The notes: generated by a model from the letters alone, not told the origin. DNA of 12,601 nucleotides from Planctomycetaceae bacterium (GCA_947474205.1 CANJIC010000037.1:1-12601); one strand, 5' to 3'. Counted from the stretch's first letter, positions 1 through 7,660 are shown. A program made the numbers and translations.

Positions 1-30
1 TAACGCTACAAATCGCCAAGCCCATCCCGT

Positions 31-34
31 AGGA
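31..34 (+). promoter_or_regulatory. Ribosome binding site for purA
   Basis: AGGA lies 7 nt upstream of the GTG at 42. It supports this GTG as the start codon, since there is no ATG immediately upstream and the conserved P-loop begins about ten residues into the protein. Confidence 0.6.
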
Positions 35-41
35 TCACACC

Positions 42-1367
42 GTGAAAGAAATTAAAAATACAGCCGTTGTTGGTTTGCAATGGGGCGACGAGGGCAAGGG
101 CAAGATTGTCGACCTGCTGACTTCGCAACACGATGTGATTGTGCGCTACAACGGCGGCGCTAACGCCGGCCACAGCGTGGTGGTGGACAAGGAACGCTAC
201 GCGCTGCATCTGGTACCCAGCGGAATTTTGCACGCGGACAAATCATGCGTGATTGGAAACGGCGTGGTGGTTGATCCAGAAAAGTTGCTGGAGGAAATTG
301 ACGGCCTGCGTAAGCGTGGCGTGCGCGTGGCGGACAATTTGCAAGTCAGCGATCGCGCGCACGCGGTGCTTCCCTATCACAAGGAGCAAGACGCGGCGCT
401 TGAGGAATATCTCGCCAGCGTCACCGAGCACGACGCGGGAAGTTTGGCCATTGGAACAACTCGCCGCGGCATTGGTCCGGCCTACGGCGACAAGATCAAC
501 CGCTCCACTGCCATTCGCATGGGCGATTTGCTGGACGCGAAGTATTTGCAGGAGCGCCTGCGCGTGATTTGTCGTTTGCGCACCAAGGAATTGCAGGCGC
601 TTGGCGTGAAGGCGCCGCCACTTGATCCCGATGCGTTGGCGGAGCGCTTTGCAAATGCTGGTGAAACTTTGCGGCCGCACATTAAGGACACGGTCTACGG
701 TTTGCACGACGCCGTGAAAGCTGGCAAAAGAATTTTGTTCGAGGGCGCCAACGCTTGCTTGCTTGACATTGATCACGGCACCTATCCATTTGTGACCAGC
801 AGCAATTGCTCCACGCTTGGAATTCCCGCCGGCACTGGAATGCCTGGCAGCAAAATTCACCGCGTGCTTGGAATTATGAAGGCCTACACGTCGCGCGTTG
901 GCGCGGGTCCGTTTCCAACTGAGTTGCTTGACGAAGTTGGCCAAGGCATTCGCGAACGTGGTCGGGAATTTGGAACCACCACGGGTCGTCCGCGTCGCGT
1001 TGGTTGGCTTGATCTGGTCGCCGTTCGCTACGCGGTCATGATTTGTGGCGCCACCGGCGTTGCATGCACGCTGCTTGACGTGCTCAGCGGCGTGGATGAG
1101 TTGAAGATTTGCACCAAGTATCGCTTGCCCAATGGCCAGGAAACTGATCGATTCATTCCAGACGCGCATCGGCTTCAAGGCGTGACGGCCATGTACGAAA
1201 CCATGGCGGGTTGGTCCGAACATGTTCAATCTGCCGAGGATCGCTCACAACTTCCAGCAAACGCTCGCAAATACTTGGACCGCATCGAGGCGTTCTTGGG
1301 CGTGCCTATTGACATGGTTGGAGTTGGTCCAGAGCGAACTCAAACTTTGGTCGCTGCTGGAACATAA
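42..1367 (+). CDS. purA: Adenylosuccinate synthase
   Basis: Adenylosuccinate synthase is the cytoplasmic enzyme that condenses IMP with aspartate using GTP, the first committed step from IMP to AMP. The 441-aa product is close to the usual length of about 430. The N-terminal GTP-binding loop GLQWGDEGKGK is at residues 11-21, with the catalytic Asp16. NGGANAGH is at 37-44, with the catalytic His44. Further family blocks are GTTRRGIGPAYGDK (138-151), a stretch ending LLDIDHGTYPFVTSSN (240-255), TTTGRPRRVGWLD (312-324) and VGVGPERTQTL (426-436). All active-site blocks are intact. The start is GTG with AGGA 7 nt upstream. The gene ends 18 nt before uppS on the same strand, so the two are probably cotranscribed. 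The second block usually reads GTTGRGIGPAY; here one Gly is Arg, which looks like ordinary divergence. Confidence 0.97.
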   Translation: MKEIKNTAVVGLQWGDEGKGKIVDLLTSQHDVIVRYNGGANAGHSVVVDKERYALHLVPSGILHADKSCVIGNGVVVDPEKLLEEIDGLRKRGVRVADNLQVSDRAHAVLPYHKEQDAALEEYLASVTEHDAGSLAIGTTRRGIGPAYGDKINRSTAIRMGDLLDAKYLQERLRVICRLRTKELQALGVKAPPLDPDALAERFANAGETLRPHIKDTVYGLHDAVKAGKRILFEGANACLLDIDHGTYPFVTSSNCSTLGIPAGTGMPGSKIHRVLGIMKAYTSRVGAGPFPTELLDEVGQGIRERGREFGTTTGRPRRVGWLDLVAVRYAVMICGATGVACTLLDVLSGVDELKICTKYRLPNGQETDRFIPDAHRLQGVTAMYETMAGWSEHVQSAEDRSQLPANARKYLDRIEAFLGVPIDMVGVGPERTQTLVAAGT

Positions 1368-1385
1368 TCGCCCTAGCATTAAACA

Positions 1386-2180
1386 ATGAATCAGCCCACG
1401 ACACCAACTTCCACTTCGCAGGCTGATTCACAAACAAATCAACTTCTTCCCAAACACATCGCCATCATCATGGATGGCAACGGCCGTTGGGCGGCGGCGC
1501 GTGGTTTGATGCGCGAGTTTGGGCACAAAGCCGGAAGCAAGACCGTGCGCGAAATCACAACCGCGTGCGCCAAGCGCGGCATTGCGGCGCTGACGCTGTA
1601 TTCATTTTCCAGCGAGAATTGGAAGCGTCCGCCAGAGGAAGTGGACGCGCTGATGCAACTTTTGCGCGAGCACCTGCGGGGCGAATTGCCCACCATGCTG
1701 GCCAACAACATTCGCTTTCGCCGCGTTGGTCAGCGCGACGGCTTGCACGCCGACGTGCTTGAATTGCTGGATGAAACCGAGCGGGCCACAGCTCATTGCG
1801 ATGGCTTAACCCTTTGTTTAGCCTTGAATTATGGCGCGCGCGCCGAAATTGTTCAGGCTTGCAAAGTGATGGCGCAACAAGTTAAAAGTGGCGCAATTGT
1901 GGCCGATGCAATCAACGAAAAATCAATCAGCGACCACCTGTACACCGCGGGGTTGCCCGACCCCGACTTGTTGATTCGCACCGCCGGCGAGATGCGCGTG
2001 AGTAATTTTCTTTTGTGGCAAATTTCTTACGCCGAATTTCATGTCACTCAAACATTGTGGCCGGACTTTTGCGAACGCGACTTGGACTTGGCCTTGGCCG
2101 ACTTCGCTCATCGGCGACGGACCTACGGCGGCCTGAGTGACGGCGCGGCGAAGCAAGCTTTGGCTGCCAATCCTGGCTGA
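1386..2180 (+). CDS. uppS: Isoprenyl transferase (undecaprenyl diphosphate synthase)
   Basis: This is a cis-prenyltransferase that extends farnesyl diphosphate with isopentenyl diphosphate to the C55 lipid carrier used for peptidoglycan and other envelope polymers. It is cytosolic and acts at the membrane face. The 264-aa product has the signature HIAIIMDGNGRWA at residues 24-36, with the catalytic Asp30. FSSENWKRP is at 74-82. The C-terminal block RTAGEMRVSNFLLWQ is at 198-212, followed by SYAEF with the Mg-binding Glu217. The usual form of that block is RTGGE-RLSNFLLWQ, so two positions vary conservatively. The first 20 residues are a Ser/Thr/Gln-rich extension, longer than in Escherichia coli. 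No good Shine-Dalgarno sequence is visible in the 18-nt gap after purA, so translation may be weak or coupled to purA. Confidence 0.96.
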   Translation: MNQPTTPTSTSQADSQTNQLLPKHIAIIMDGNGRWAAARGLMREFGHKAGSKTVREITTACAKRGIAALTLYSFSSENWKRPPEEVDALMQLLREHLRGELPTMLANNIRFRRVGQRDGLHADVLELLDETERATAHCDGLTLCLALNYGARAEIVQACKVMAQQVKSGAIVADAINEKSISDHLYTAGLPDPDLLIRTAGEMRVSNFLLWQISYAEFHVTQTLWPDFCERDLDLALADFAHRRRTYGGLSDGAAKQALAANPG

Positions 2181-2197
2181 GTCAGACAAGCGCGCGC

Positions 2198-2219
2198 GAA
2201 GTTGGGGCTACGCAACTTC
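2198..2219 (+). repeat. 7-bp hairpin downstream of uppS
   Basis: GAAGTTG (2198-2204) and CAACTTC (2213-2219) are a perfect inverted repeat around an 8-nt loop, starting 17 nt after the uppS stop. No T-tract follows, so it is not a classical intrinsic terminator. It could be a weak terminator or an mRNA 3'-end stabiliser. Confidence 0.4.
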
Positions 2220-2277
2220 ACTTGCTCCCACCCAAGACGTATCGCCTTTATAAAATTATTTCTTAAAGATGTATTTC

Positions 2278-2293
2278 TATTTACTTGTAAATA
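2278..2293. promoter_or_regulatory. 16-bp palindrome, possible operator
   Basis: TATTTAC (2278-2284) and GTAAATA (2287-2293) form a perfect 7-bp dyad around a central TT. It overlaps the candidate -35 element upstream of the SIMPL gene, the usual place for a repressor site of a homodimeric regulator. No regulator can be assigned from the sequence. Confidence 0.35.
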
Positions 2294-2308
2294 CAACATT
2301 CATATGCT
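2280..2308 (+). promoter_or_regulatory. Possible promoter of the SIMPL gene
   Basis: TTTACT (2280-2285) and TATGCT (2303-2308) are separated by 17 nt and each match four of six positions of the sigma-70 -35 and -10 consensus. They sit in the A+T-rich intergenic stretch upstream of the gene starting at 2365. Spacing is right but the hexamers are weak, so this is a candidate only. An alternative -10-like TAAAAT at 2251-2256 has no good -35 partner. Confidence 0.25.
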
Positions 2309-2315
2309 GCGCTCA

Positions 2316-2335
2316 GTTCAACAAGGTTGTTGAAC
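2316..2335. promoter_or_regulatory. 20-bp palindrome, possible operator
   Basis: GTTCAACAA (2316-2324) and TTGTTGAAC (2327-2335) form a perfect 9-bp dyad separated by GG. The 2-nt centre is too tight for a stable RNA loop, so a DNA-binding site for a dimeric regulator is more likely. It lies 29 nt before the chosen start of the SIMPL gene, just downstream of the candidate -10. Confidence 0.45.
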
Positions 2336-2351
2336 ATTCAAAATCTTTCGC

Positions 2352-2356
2352 AAGGA
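2352..2356 (+). promoter_or_regulatory. Ribosome binding site deciding the SIMPL start
   Basis: AAGGA lies 8 nt before the ATG at 2365. The farther in-frame ATG at 2269 has no such site and would translate through both palindromes, so 2365 is preferred. Confidence 0.65.
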
Positions 2357-2364
2357 CCGCGCAC

Positions 2365-3138
2365 ATGAACACCTCTTTTATCTCACGTTTTCCGCCGCTC
2401 GTAAAAAATTTCGGGTTGGGAATGTTTTTTCTTGGCGCCACGCTGGCTCTTGGCGTTGTGTTGTCATCGCAAGCTGTGGGAAACGCCATTGGTTCCTACA
2501 GCAAGGGCCGCTTGACCATCAATGTCAAAGGTGTGTCCGAAGTGTTGCTTGTTTCAGACATGGGCTATTGGAGTGGAACCATTTCCGCGAGTGCATCCAC
2601 TACGGCTGAGAGCTTTTCCAAACTCGATGTCTCCATGAACAAGGTTCAATCGTTGATCAAGGCCAACCAATTTCAAACCGACGAAATCAATTTGTCGGGC
2701 TTGAATGTCACGCCGGTGTATATCAAGAACGAGAAGGGCGTAACGCTGAACAAGATTGACTACTACGTTGCCACACAAACTGTGTCCGTGTCCTCAGCGC
2801 GCGTGGAAGCGGTGCGCGACTTGCAACGCAAGGCTTCTGACTTGATGCGCGATGGAGTGCAAATTACATCGGCCAATCCAACCTACACCTGCAGCACCAT
2901 TGAAAATGTGAAGATGACATTGCTGGAGAAGGCCACGCAAAATGGATACGACCGCGCGCAAGTGTTGGCAAAAAGTTCTGGCAGCAAAGTTGGAACGCTG
3001 GCCAACGCATCGCAAGGCGTCTTTCAAATTGTTTCGTACGGCTCAACCGATGTCTCCGACTACGGCATTAGCGATACCTCATCCATAAAGAAGAACGCCA
3101 AGGCCGTTGTGAGCATGGAATATTTCGTAGAGAAGTGA
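2365..3138 (+). CDS. SIMPL (DUF541) domain exported protein
   Basis: The 257-aa product has a short basic N-terminus and a hydrophobic segment at about residues 16-38, which is either an uncleaved signal anchor or a signal peptide. A SIMPL/DUF541 domain follows. It begins with GRLTINVKGVSEVLLVSD (48-65), the family's entry strand. It ends with the hallmark region around LLEKATQNGYDRAQVLAKSS (186-205) and then GSKVGTLANASQGVFQI (206-222), followed by a final strand AVVSMEYFV. The domain is a beta-alpha fold of unclear biochemical role, seen in periplasmic proteins such as BP26 and YggE, the latter linked to oxidative stress. ATG 2365 was chosen over 2269 because AAGGA sits 8 nt upstream and the signal sequence starts there. 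The gene appears monocistronic, between a palindrome-rich leader and a terminator. Confidence 0.88.
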   Translation: MNTSFISRFPPLVKNFGLGMFFLGATLALGVVLSSQAVGNAIGSYSKGRLTINVKGVSEVLLVSDMGYWSGTISASASTTAESFSKLDVSMNKVQSLIKANQFQTDEINLSGLNVTPVYIKNEKGVTLNKIDYYVATQTVSVSSARVEAVRDLQRKASDLMRDGVQITSANPTYTCSTIENVKMTLLEKATQNGYDRAQVLAKSSGSKVGTLANASQGVFQIVSYGSTDVSDYGISDTSSIKKNAKAVVSMEYFVEK

Positions 3139-3170
3139 GCGCGGGCGCGCGATTTAAAACCTGTGTTTAC

Positions 3171-3206
3171 AGCCCATATTTGCAAGATTTGGGCTTTTTT
3201 ATTTTT
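3171..3206 (+). terminator. Intrinsic terminator after the SIMPL gene
   Basis: AGCCCA (3171-3176) pairs with TGGGCT (3190-3195), with additional weak pairs inside the loop. It is followed directly by a T-tract (3195-3200, A, then 3202-3206). It lies 33 nt after the SIMPL stop and faces the end of the convergent hydroxy-acid oxidase gene. Read on the minus strand the hairpin is not followed by a T-tract, so it should act mainly on plus-strand transcripts. Confidence 0.75.
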
Positions 3207-3233
3207 GGTTTCAGGCGTTGTTGCGGACGCGGA

Positions 3234-4319
3234 TCATGCTTGCTGGTAAATCAAATCCGCCGTGATCGACTTCACATTTGCGCAACCTGAAAGCGCCATG
3301 GCGAGATTAAATTCATGCGCAAGTATGTGCAACACGCGGTCCACCCCCGCTTCGCCGCCCGCGGCCAAGCCCCACAAAATTGGGCGGCCAACTTGCACGG
3401 CGCTGGCGCCCATGGCCAGCGCGCGCAGAATATCAACGCCGCGGCGAATTCCGCCGTCGACAATAATTGGACCGCGATTCGCCACCGCGCTCACAATGGC
3501 GGGCAAGGCGTGGGCCGTTGGCGCGGCGCCATCAAGTTGTCTGCCACCATGATTGCTCACCACCACCGCCGCCGCGCCATTGTCAAACGCGCGACCTGCG
3601 TCGTCGGCGCGCAAAATTCCCTTGACCATCATTGGAATATTCACGGCTTGGCGAATGACATCAAGGTCCTTCCATGTCAACGACGCGTCAATGGTCCAAC
3701 CTAATGCGTCGCCCATTCCACTTCCAGAATGACCCGTGGGTTGACCGGGCCTTTGCAAATTGACAATGGACATTCCATCTGGAACACGAAAGCCATTGTG
3801 AATGTCGCGCTCGCGCACGCCCCACACCGGCGTGTCAACCGTGACCATAAGCGCTTTGCAACCCGCGGCCTGCGCGCGTTGCGCCAGTGACTTGGTGAAG
3901 CCGCGGTCGCTTGAAATATAAATTTGCATCACCACATCCGCGCTTGAGGCGTTGACAACATCCTGCACCGAGCGCGTGGACAAACTTGAAAGCACCATTG
4001 GAACGCCTGCTTTTGCCGCGGCGCGAGCCGTGGAGACTTCGCCTTCTGGGTCGGCCATGCACTGCATGGCGGTGGGCGCGATCAACAATGGAAACGCCAA
4101 GTTCATGCCCAACAATTCGCCGCGCATGTCGCGCGTGGACACATCAACCAATGTGCGCGGCAACAATTGGATTTCTTTCCACGCGTCAATGTTGGCTTGC
4201 AAAGTCCACTCACCCCACGCGCCAGAGCGGTAGTAATCAAAAGCCATCTTGCTTAAGCGCGACTGCGCCAAGGCCATGAAACTTTCCGAATTCAAAATTG
4301 AATTCATATCGTTGGTCAT
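3234..4319 (-). CDS. FMN-dependent (S)-2-hydroxy-acid oxidase/dehydrogenase
   Basis: This enzyme oxidises L-2-hydroxy acids such as glycolate or lactate to 2-oxo acids with FMN. The 361-aa TIM barrel carries FDYYRSGAWGEWTL near the N-terminus (counterpart of spinach glycolate oxidase Tyr24). It also has PLLIAPTAMQ, the substrate-contact Tyr134 in MQIYI, VDTP (Asp162), Arg169, and Lys233 in MMVKG. The active-site signature SNHGGRQLDG at 255-264 has the catalytic His257 and Arg260. The phosphate-binding DGGIRRGVDI starts at 288. No signal or membrane segment is visible. The position of spinach Trp108 is Leu113, so the substrate may be larger than glycolate. Possible starts are TTG 4364, ATG 4352, ATG 4319 and ATG 4307. 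None has a good ribosome binding site; 4319 or 4307 best match the family N-terminus. It follows the kinase gene on the same strand and may be cotranscribed. Confidence 0.9.
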   Translation of the reverse strand: MTNDMNSILNSESFMALAQSRLSKMAFDYYRSGAWGEWTLQANIDAWKEIQLLPRTLVDVSTRDMRGELLGMNLAFPLLIAPTAMQCMADPEGEVSTARAAAKAGVPMVLSSLSTRSVQDVVNASSADVVMQIYISSDRGFTKSLAQRAQAAGCKALMVTVDTPVWGVRERDIHNGFRVPDGMSIVNLQRPGQPTGHSGSGMGDALGWTIDASLTWKDLDVIRQAVNIPMMVKGILRADDAGRAFDNGAAAVVVSNHGGRQLDGAAPTAHALPAIVSAVANRGPIIVDGGIRRGVDILRALAMGASAVQVGRPILWGLAAGGEAGVDRVLHILAHEFNLAMALSGCANVKSITADLIYQQA

Positions 4320-4390
4320 TGAATGAAGTTTACTCGACTCGCCTTGGGGCATGCGCTGAAACAAAGGATGGCGCGAGTACTTGCATCTGA

Positions 4391-7108
4391 TCAGGAATAC
4401 GACAAGGTCACTTTGGCGATTTCGTCAAACAACGACTCAAGCATGAACGGCTTCGATAATCGAGCGGCAAGAATGTTGACGTCAATATCCTTGACGTCGG
4501 AGTTGCCCAGCAAAATGACTGGGGGCATGACGTTCAATTCAGATTGAATGTCGGCCAGAACTTGCTTTAATGATCCGGTAATGCTGGCTTGATCAAGAAT
4601 AAAAATGCAACGTGTTCCGGCGCGCTTGACAGCCGCGAGCAATTCCACGTTGTTCTCAACAGTCATCACGCGATGGCCCTTGGCATTCAAGGCCTCGACC
4701 AACATGGGTCGCAACAAAGGATGATTTTCCGCCAACACAATGGGCAAGCGCTCTTGATTTAAATTATGCGGAATTGTTGGAAGCGTAAAACAAAAATGGG
4801 TTCCTTCGGCCGTGCTTGAAACCGTGGCATTTCCGCCTGCGGATAGCGCAAATCGTTGCACTTGGGCAAGACCCATGGCTGTTCTTCCGCGCAAAGAACC
4901 ATCGGCGGCGAGAGCTTCAAAGGCGTGAAGTTGCTGATCCGCGCTCAGGGTCTCGCCTTGATCAATGCACTCGACGCGCACCAACGGTTCAACTCCGCCC
5001 ATGGATTGAGTGATGCGCAGCGTGATCAACCCGTTGTTGGCCAAGGACTCAGTAGCGCGCATGAGTAAATTTAAAATCGCTTGTTGCATGCGGCTTAAAT
5101 CAATGGCCGCGCTCTCGCGCCCATCGGTCAGGTCATCCACCACAACGGAAATTGTTCGAGGCAAATTTGGGGTGAGCAACCGTACCGCTTCGCGCACAGC
5201 GTCGCTCACCACAATGGCGTGAGCGGCACCGCCACCTTCGCCGCCTTCTCCAAGCACAATAAGATTGCGGCTCATGGACATGGCCTGCGCCACTTTCATC
5301 TGAATGACCTCCAAACTTTCAATCGCCTTGATCGGCAGCCCCGTGCTGATGTTCGTCAACAAAGCGTGAGCGCGGATGACACGCAATACGCTGTCAAGTT
5401 CATGTGCGAAACCACTTGCCAACAAACCCAGCGACTTCATGCGCTCAGCGGAACTTAAACTTGCCTCAAGTGCGACTTTCTCATTATCACTGCGAATACG
5501 ATCTGAAATGTCGCGGATGAAGGCGCTGAATCCACTGGCGTTTTTCCCAACATGCGGACTCACAGACAACTCCACTGGAAAAATAATTCCTTGGCGGTTG
5601 ATCGCAGTAATTTCAATGCGCTTGCCTAAAATTCGCCCAACGCCCTCGGCGTGATAGCGGCGCATGCCCTCTTGGTGCGCCTTGACAAACGCAGGTGGAA
5701 TGATGGTCTCATCAAGTCGCTTGCCACTCACTTCTGCGTGTGTCCAACCAAACATCAACTCAGCTTGCTTGTTCCACACAATAATTTTTCCGTGCACATC
5801 AATCGTCACCACCGCGTCAAGCGCGGTGTCAATGACGGTCTTGAGAAGATCGTCCTTCTCTTGGGCGAACTCCTCGGCCATTCGCTGCGCCGTGACATCC
5901 AGCGCCACTCCGCGCGCTCCAACAACAGCTCCAACCTCGTTACGAAGTGGCCCTGCCGACTGGATAAATTGGACCATACCCACGGAGATTTCGCCTGAGA
6001 CATTCTCGCCAGCAAGGGCTTTTTGCAAATACAGTTTGGCGTTTGGATCGGATGAAAAAATATCCCCGACCAAATGTCCAACCACTTCGCCCACGCGCAA
6101 ACCAAGTGAATCAAGCCCTTTTCCTTGACATTCGGTGAAACGACCTTCCGTATCGGTCTCCCATAAAAGCATGGGAATTGTTTGCACCGTGGAACGCAAG
6201 CTGGATTCGCTGGCATCCAAATCCGACTGCAATTGATGCAAGTCAATCGCCAATCGAACCAACTCGGACAACTCCTCGACCACTTTCAATTCCGAGCGGT
6301 TTGGTCCGCGACGAGTCGGCAAATAAAACTCGAGCAGTGCGCGCACTGTGTTCAGGCGCGAATCCTGAATTGGAAAACACCAAACGGAAACCAAACCATG
6401 GGTGCGCAAACGTTTGGCATATGCGCTCCACCGCGGATCAAGTTCAAGATCATTGGCTACAATAATTTTTTTAGTCTGTATGGAAATTAATCCAGGCGCG
6501 CTTTCAAGCGTCTCGGCATGCAACCCAAGTAAATTTTGAATTTCGCCTGGCAATGTCGGGCACAGCCCAACGCCAAGAACTCCCGATTCAGACACTGGAG
6601 TCAATAAACAAAACACCTCGCTTGGAAGAACCTTCTCGGAAAATTTTGCGAGCGCCGTGAGTGTCTGCTGCAACGATGATCGTTGCGCGACAAGCTCCAA
6701 AATTTGCCGCTGTGCCGAAAGCGAATCGCTTTCCACAACCGCGCTTGTGCTTGGACGAATTGCCAGACCCGCCACAGTTTCACCTTTTTCGCGAATTCCA
6801 ACTTCAATGGCGTACAACACGGCTTCAATATGAATTAAAGCCAATTCTGGCTGCAAATGTTCAAGGTCCAGCAACAATGGCGGAGGTGGGGAACCGGCGT
6901 TGGCTAATTCATCAAGCCATGGAAACACTGGCTGAATTCCATTGCGGAACACTTCGCTCAGCGATCTTCCTTGCAACTCGTGTTGCGGCCGACCCAAATA
7001 TTTCGCGGCGTTGGGGCTTAGGGCAATGATCAGACCAGAGCCATCAATCAACAACACTTCAAGCGTGTCGCTCGCTTCCAGTGATACGTTGTCTATGGAT
7101 TGAGTCAA
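4391..7108 (-). CDS. PAS/GAF hybrid sensor histidine kinase with degenerate ATPase domain
   Basis: The 905-aa protein has no predicted membrane segment and is probably a cytosolic sensor. Approximate order: PAS (10-110), GAF-like (140-290), PAS (300-410), PAS (420-540, with DAVVTIDVHGKIIVWNKQAE at 431-450), HisKA-like helix, GHKL ATPase (635-778), receiver (787-903). The H-box is ASGFAHELDSVL with His569. The ATPase domain is eroded. The N-box reads AILNLLMRATES with Arg684 where the Mg-binding Asn is expected. The G1 box reads DQGET (716-720) instead of DxGxG, and the G2 region is GRTAMGL. The receiver keeps Asp839 and Lys886, but its acidic pair is Glu794/Asn795 and the Thr/Ser switch position is Gly868. 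Start is TTG 7108; an in-frame TAG lies 15 nt upstream of it and no nearby ATG exists. The gene begins 15 nt after the preceding gene stops, so it is probably part of the respiratory operon. Confidence 0.85.
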   Translation of the reverse strand: MTQSIDNVSLEASDTLEVLLIDGSGLIIALSPNAAKYLGRPQHELQGRSLSEVFRNGIQPVFPWLDELANAGSPPPPLLLDLEHLQPELALIHIEAVLYAIEVGIREKGETVAGLAIRPSTSAVVESDSLSAQRQILELVAQRSSLQQTLTALAKFSEKVLPSEVFCLLTPVSESGVLGVGLCPTLPGEIQNLLGLHAETLESAPGLISIQTKKIIVANDLELDPRWSAYAKRLRTHGLVSVWCFPIQDSRLNTVRALLEFYLPTRRGPNRSELKVVEELSELVRLAIDLHQLQSDLDASESSLRSTVQTIPMLLWETDTEGRFTECQGKGLDSLGLRVGEVVGHLVGDIFSSDPNAKLYLQKALAGENVSGEISVGMVQFIQSAGPLRNEVGAVVGARGVALDVTAQRMAEEFAQEKDDLLKTVIDTALDAVVTIDVHGKIIVWNKQAELMFGWTHAEVSGKRLDETIIPPAFVKAHQEGMRRYHAEGVGRILGKRIEITAINRQGIIFPVELSVSPHVGKNASGFSAFIRDISDRIRSDNEKVALEASLSSAERMKSLGLLASGFAHELDSVLRVIRAHALLTNISTGLPIKAIESLEVIQMKVAQAMSMSRNLIVLGEGGEGGGAAHAIVVSDAVREAVRLLTPNLPRTISVVVDDLTDGRESAAIDLSRMQQAILNLLMRATESLANNGLITLRITQSMGGVEPLVRVECIDQGETLSADQQLHAFEALAADGSLRGRTAMGLAQVQRFALSAGGNATVSSTAEGTHFCFTLPTIPHNLNQERLPIVLAENHPLLRPMLVEALNAKGHRVMTVENNVELLAAVKRAGTRCIFILDQASITGSLKQVLADIQSELNVMPPVILLGNSDVKDIDVNILAARLSKPFMLESLFDEIAKVTLSYS

Positions 7109-7123
7109 GTGTGGCGATGTTCT

Positions 7124-7660
7124 CTACAGGGTGTGTCTTGGCAAGAATACGTCAACAGCATCATCATATTGTTTTGTGTGACGACGCGCGAGTTGACGAA
7201 TGAACAGAAGCGCGGCCAATGGAGTCCAAAACAAAATCCACGGCAACTGGCTTTGCCAACGTGGAGGCGCGGGCGCAACTTGCAATGTGCCGTTCAACAC
7301 AAGTTCCCCGTTGGCGCTTGCAACGCGAACTGAAATTGTCCACAACGAGGCGTCCGAACACTCAATCAATGCGCGCTGACCAAGGCCGTCGGGGTCATCG
7401 ATAAGCGCGCATTGAATGGGCGCGTCATGTGAGGCGCCGTGCGCGCTTAAGACACATTCAACCGGCAACAATCCCTTCGTGACACGCACAATCACCGCCA
7501 CCATTCCAACCGTCGCTCGTGATGGGTTGACCATCATCACCGCATGTTCTTGCCCAAGCGTGGCGGTGGCGATGACTTGTCCACCGTCGGCGCTGGCGCG
7601 ACTTGTGGTGGCGCACATACACAACATCATGAACAGAAGTGTGTGAATGCGCGGATTCAT
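7124..7660 (-). CDS. Small exported protein with C-terminal membrane helix (FixH/YtkA-like accessory, tentative)
   Basis: The 178-aa product has a signal peptide (about residues 1-24, possible cleavage after ASA). A beta-rich periplasmic domain of about 110 residues follows, then one membrane helix at about 139-155 and a short basic cytosolic tail (RQLARRHTK). The domain starts with ATATLGQEHAVMMVNPSRAT and ends with LWTISVRVASANGELVLNGT, a pattern like the Ig-like domains of FixH/YtkA or the C-terminal domain of FixG/CcoG. Similarity was judged by eye and is weak. Cys69, Cys84 and Cys101 lie in this domain; no metal-binding CxxC is seen. Its ATG overlaps the stop of the CtaG/polyferredoxin gene (ATGA, 4 nt), implying translational coupling and probably a shared function in copper or oxidase assembly. 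It is otherwise unrecognised. Confidence 0.7.
   Translation of the reverse strand: MNPRIHTLLFMMLCMCATTSRASADGGQVIATATLGQEHAVMMVNPSRATVGMVAVIVRVTKGLLPVECVLSAHGASHDAPIQCALIDDPDGLGQRALIECSDASLWTISVRVASANGELVLNGTLQVAPAPPRWQSQLPWILFWTPLAALLFIRQLARRHTKQYDDAVDVFLPRHTL

Noticed and set aside
243..1229. Long open frame of 328 codons on the minus strand inside purA
   Set aside because: It is entirely antisense to purA, whose motifs and length are intact. Its product has no recognisable domain and its existence follows from codon bias.
2316..2335. LexA or CIRCE operator identity for the 20-bp palindrome
   Set aside because: The half-sites have GTTC and GAAC in the opposite order and a different spacing from the Gram-positive LexA box (GAAC-N4-GTTC), and do not match CIRCE (TTAGCACTC-N9-GAGTGCTAA). 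The regulator is left open.
2269..2364. N-terminal extension of the SIMPL protein from the ATG at 2269
   Set aside because: It lacks a ribosome binding site, would place a second hydrophobic stretch before the signal sequence, and crosses both palindromes. The ATG at 2365 has AAGGA 8 nt upstream.
3171..3206. Bidirectional terminator serving the hydroxy-acid oxidase gene too
   Set aside because: On the minus strand the hairpin is followed by GTAAACACAGG and not by a T-tract, so only plus-strand termination is supported.
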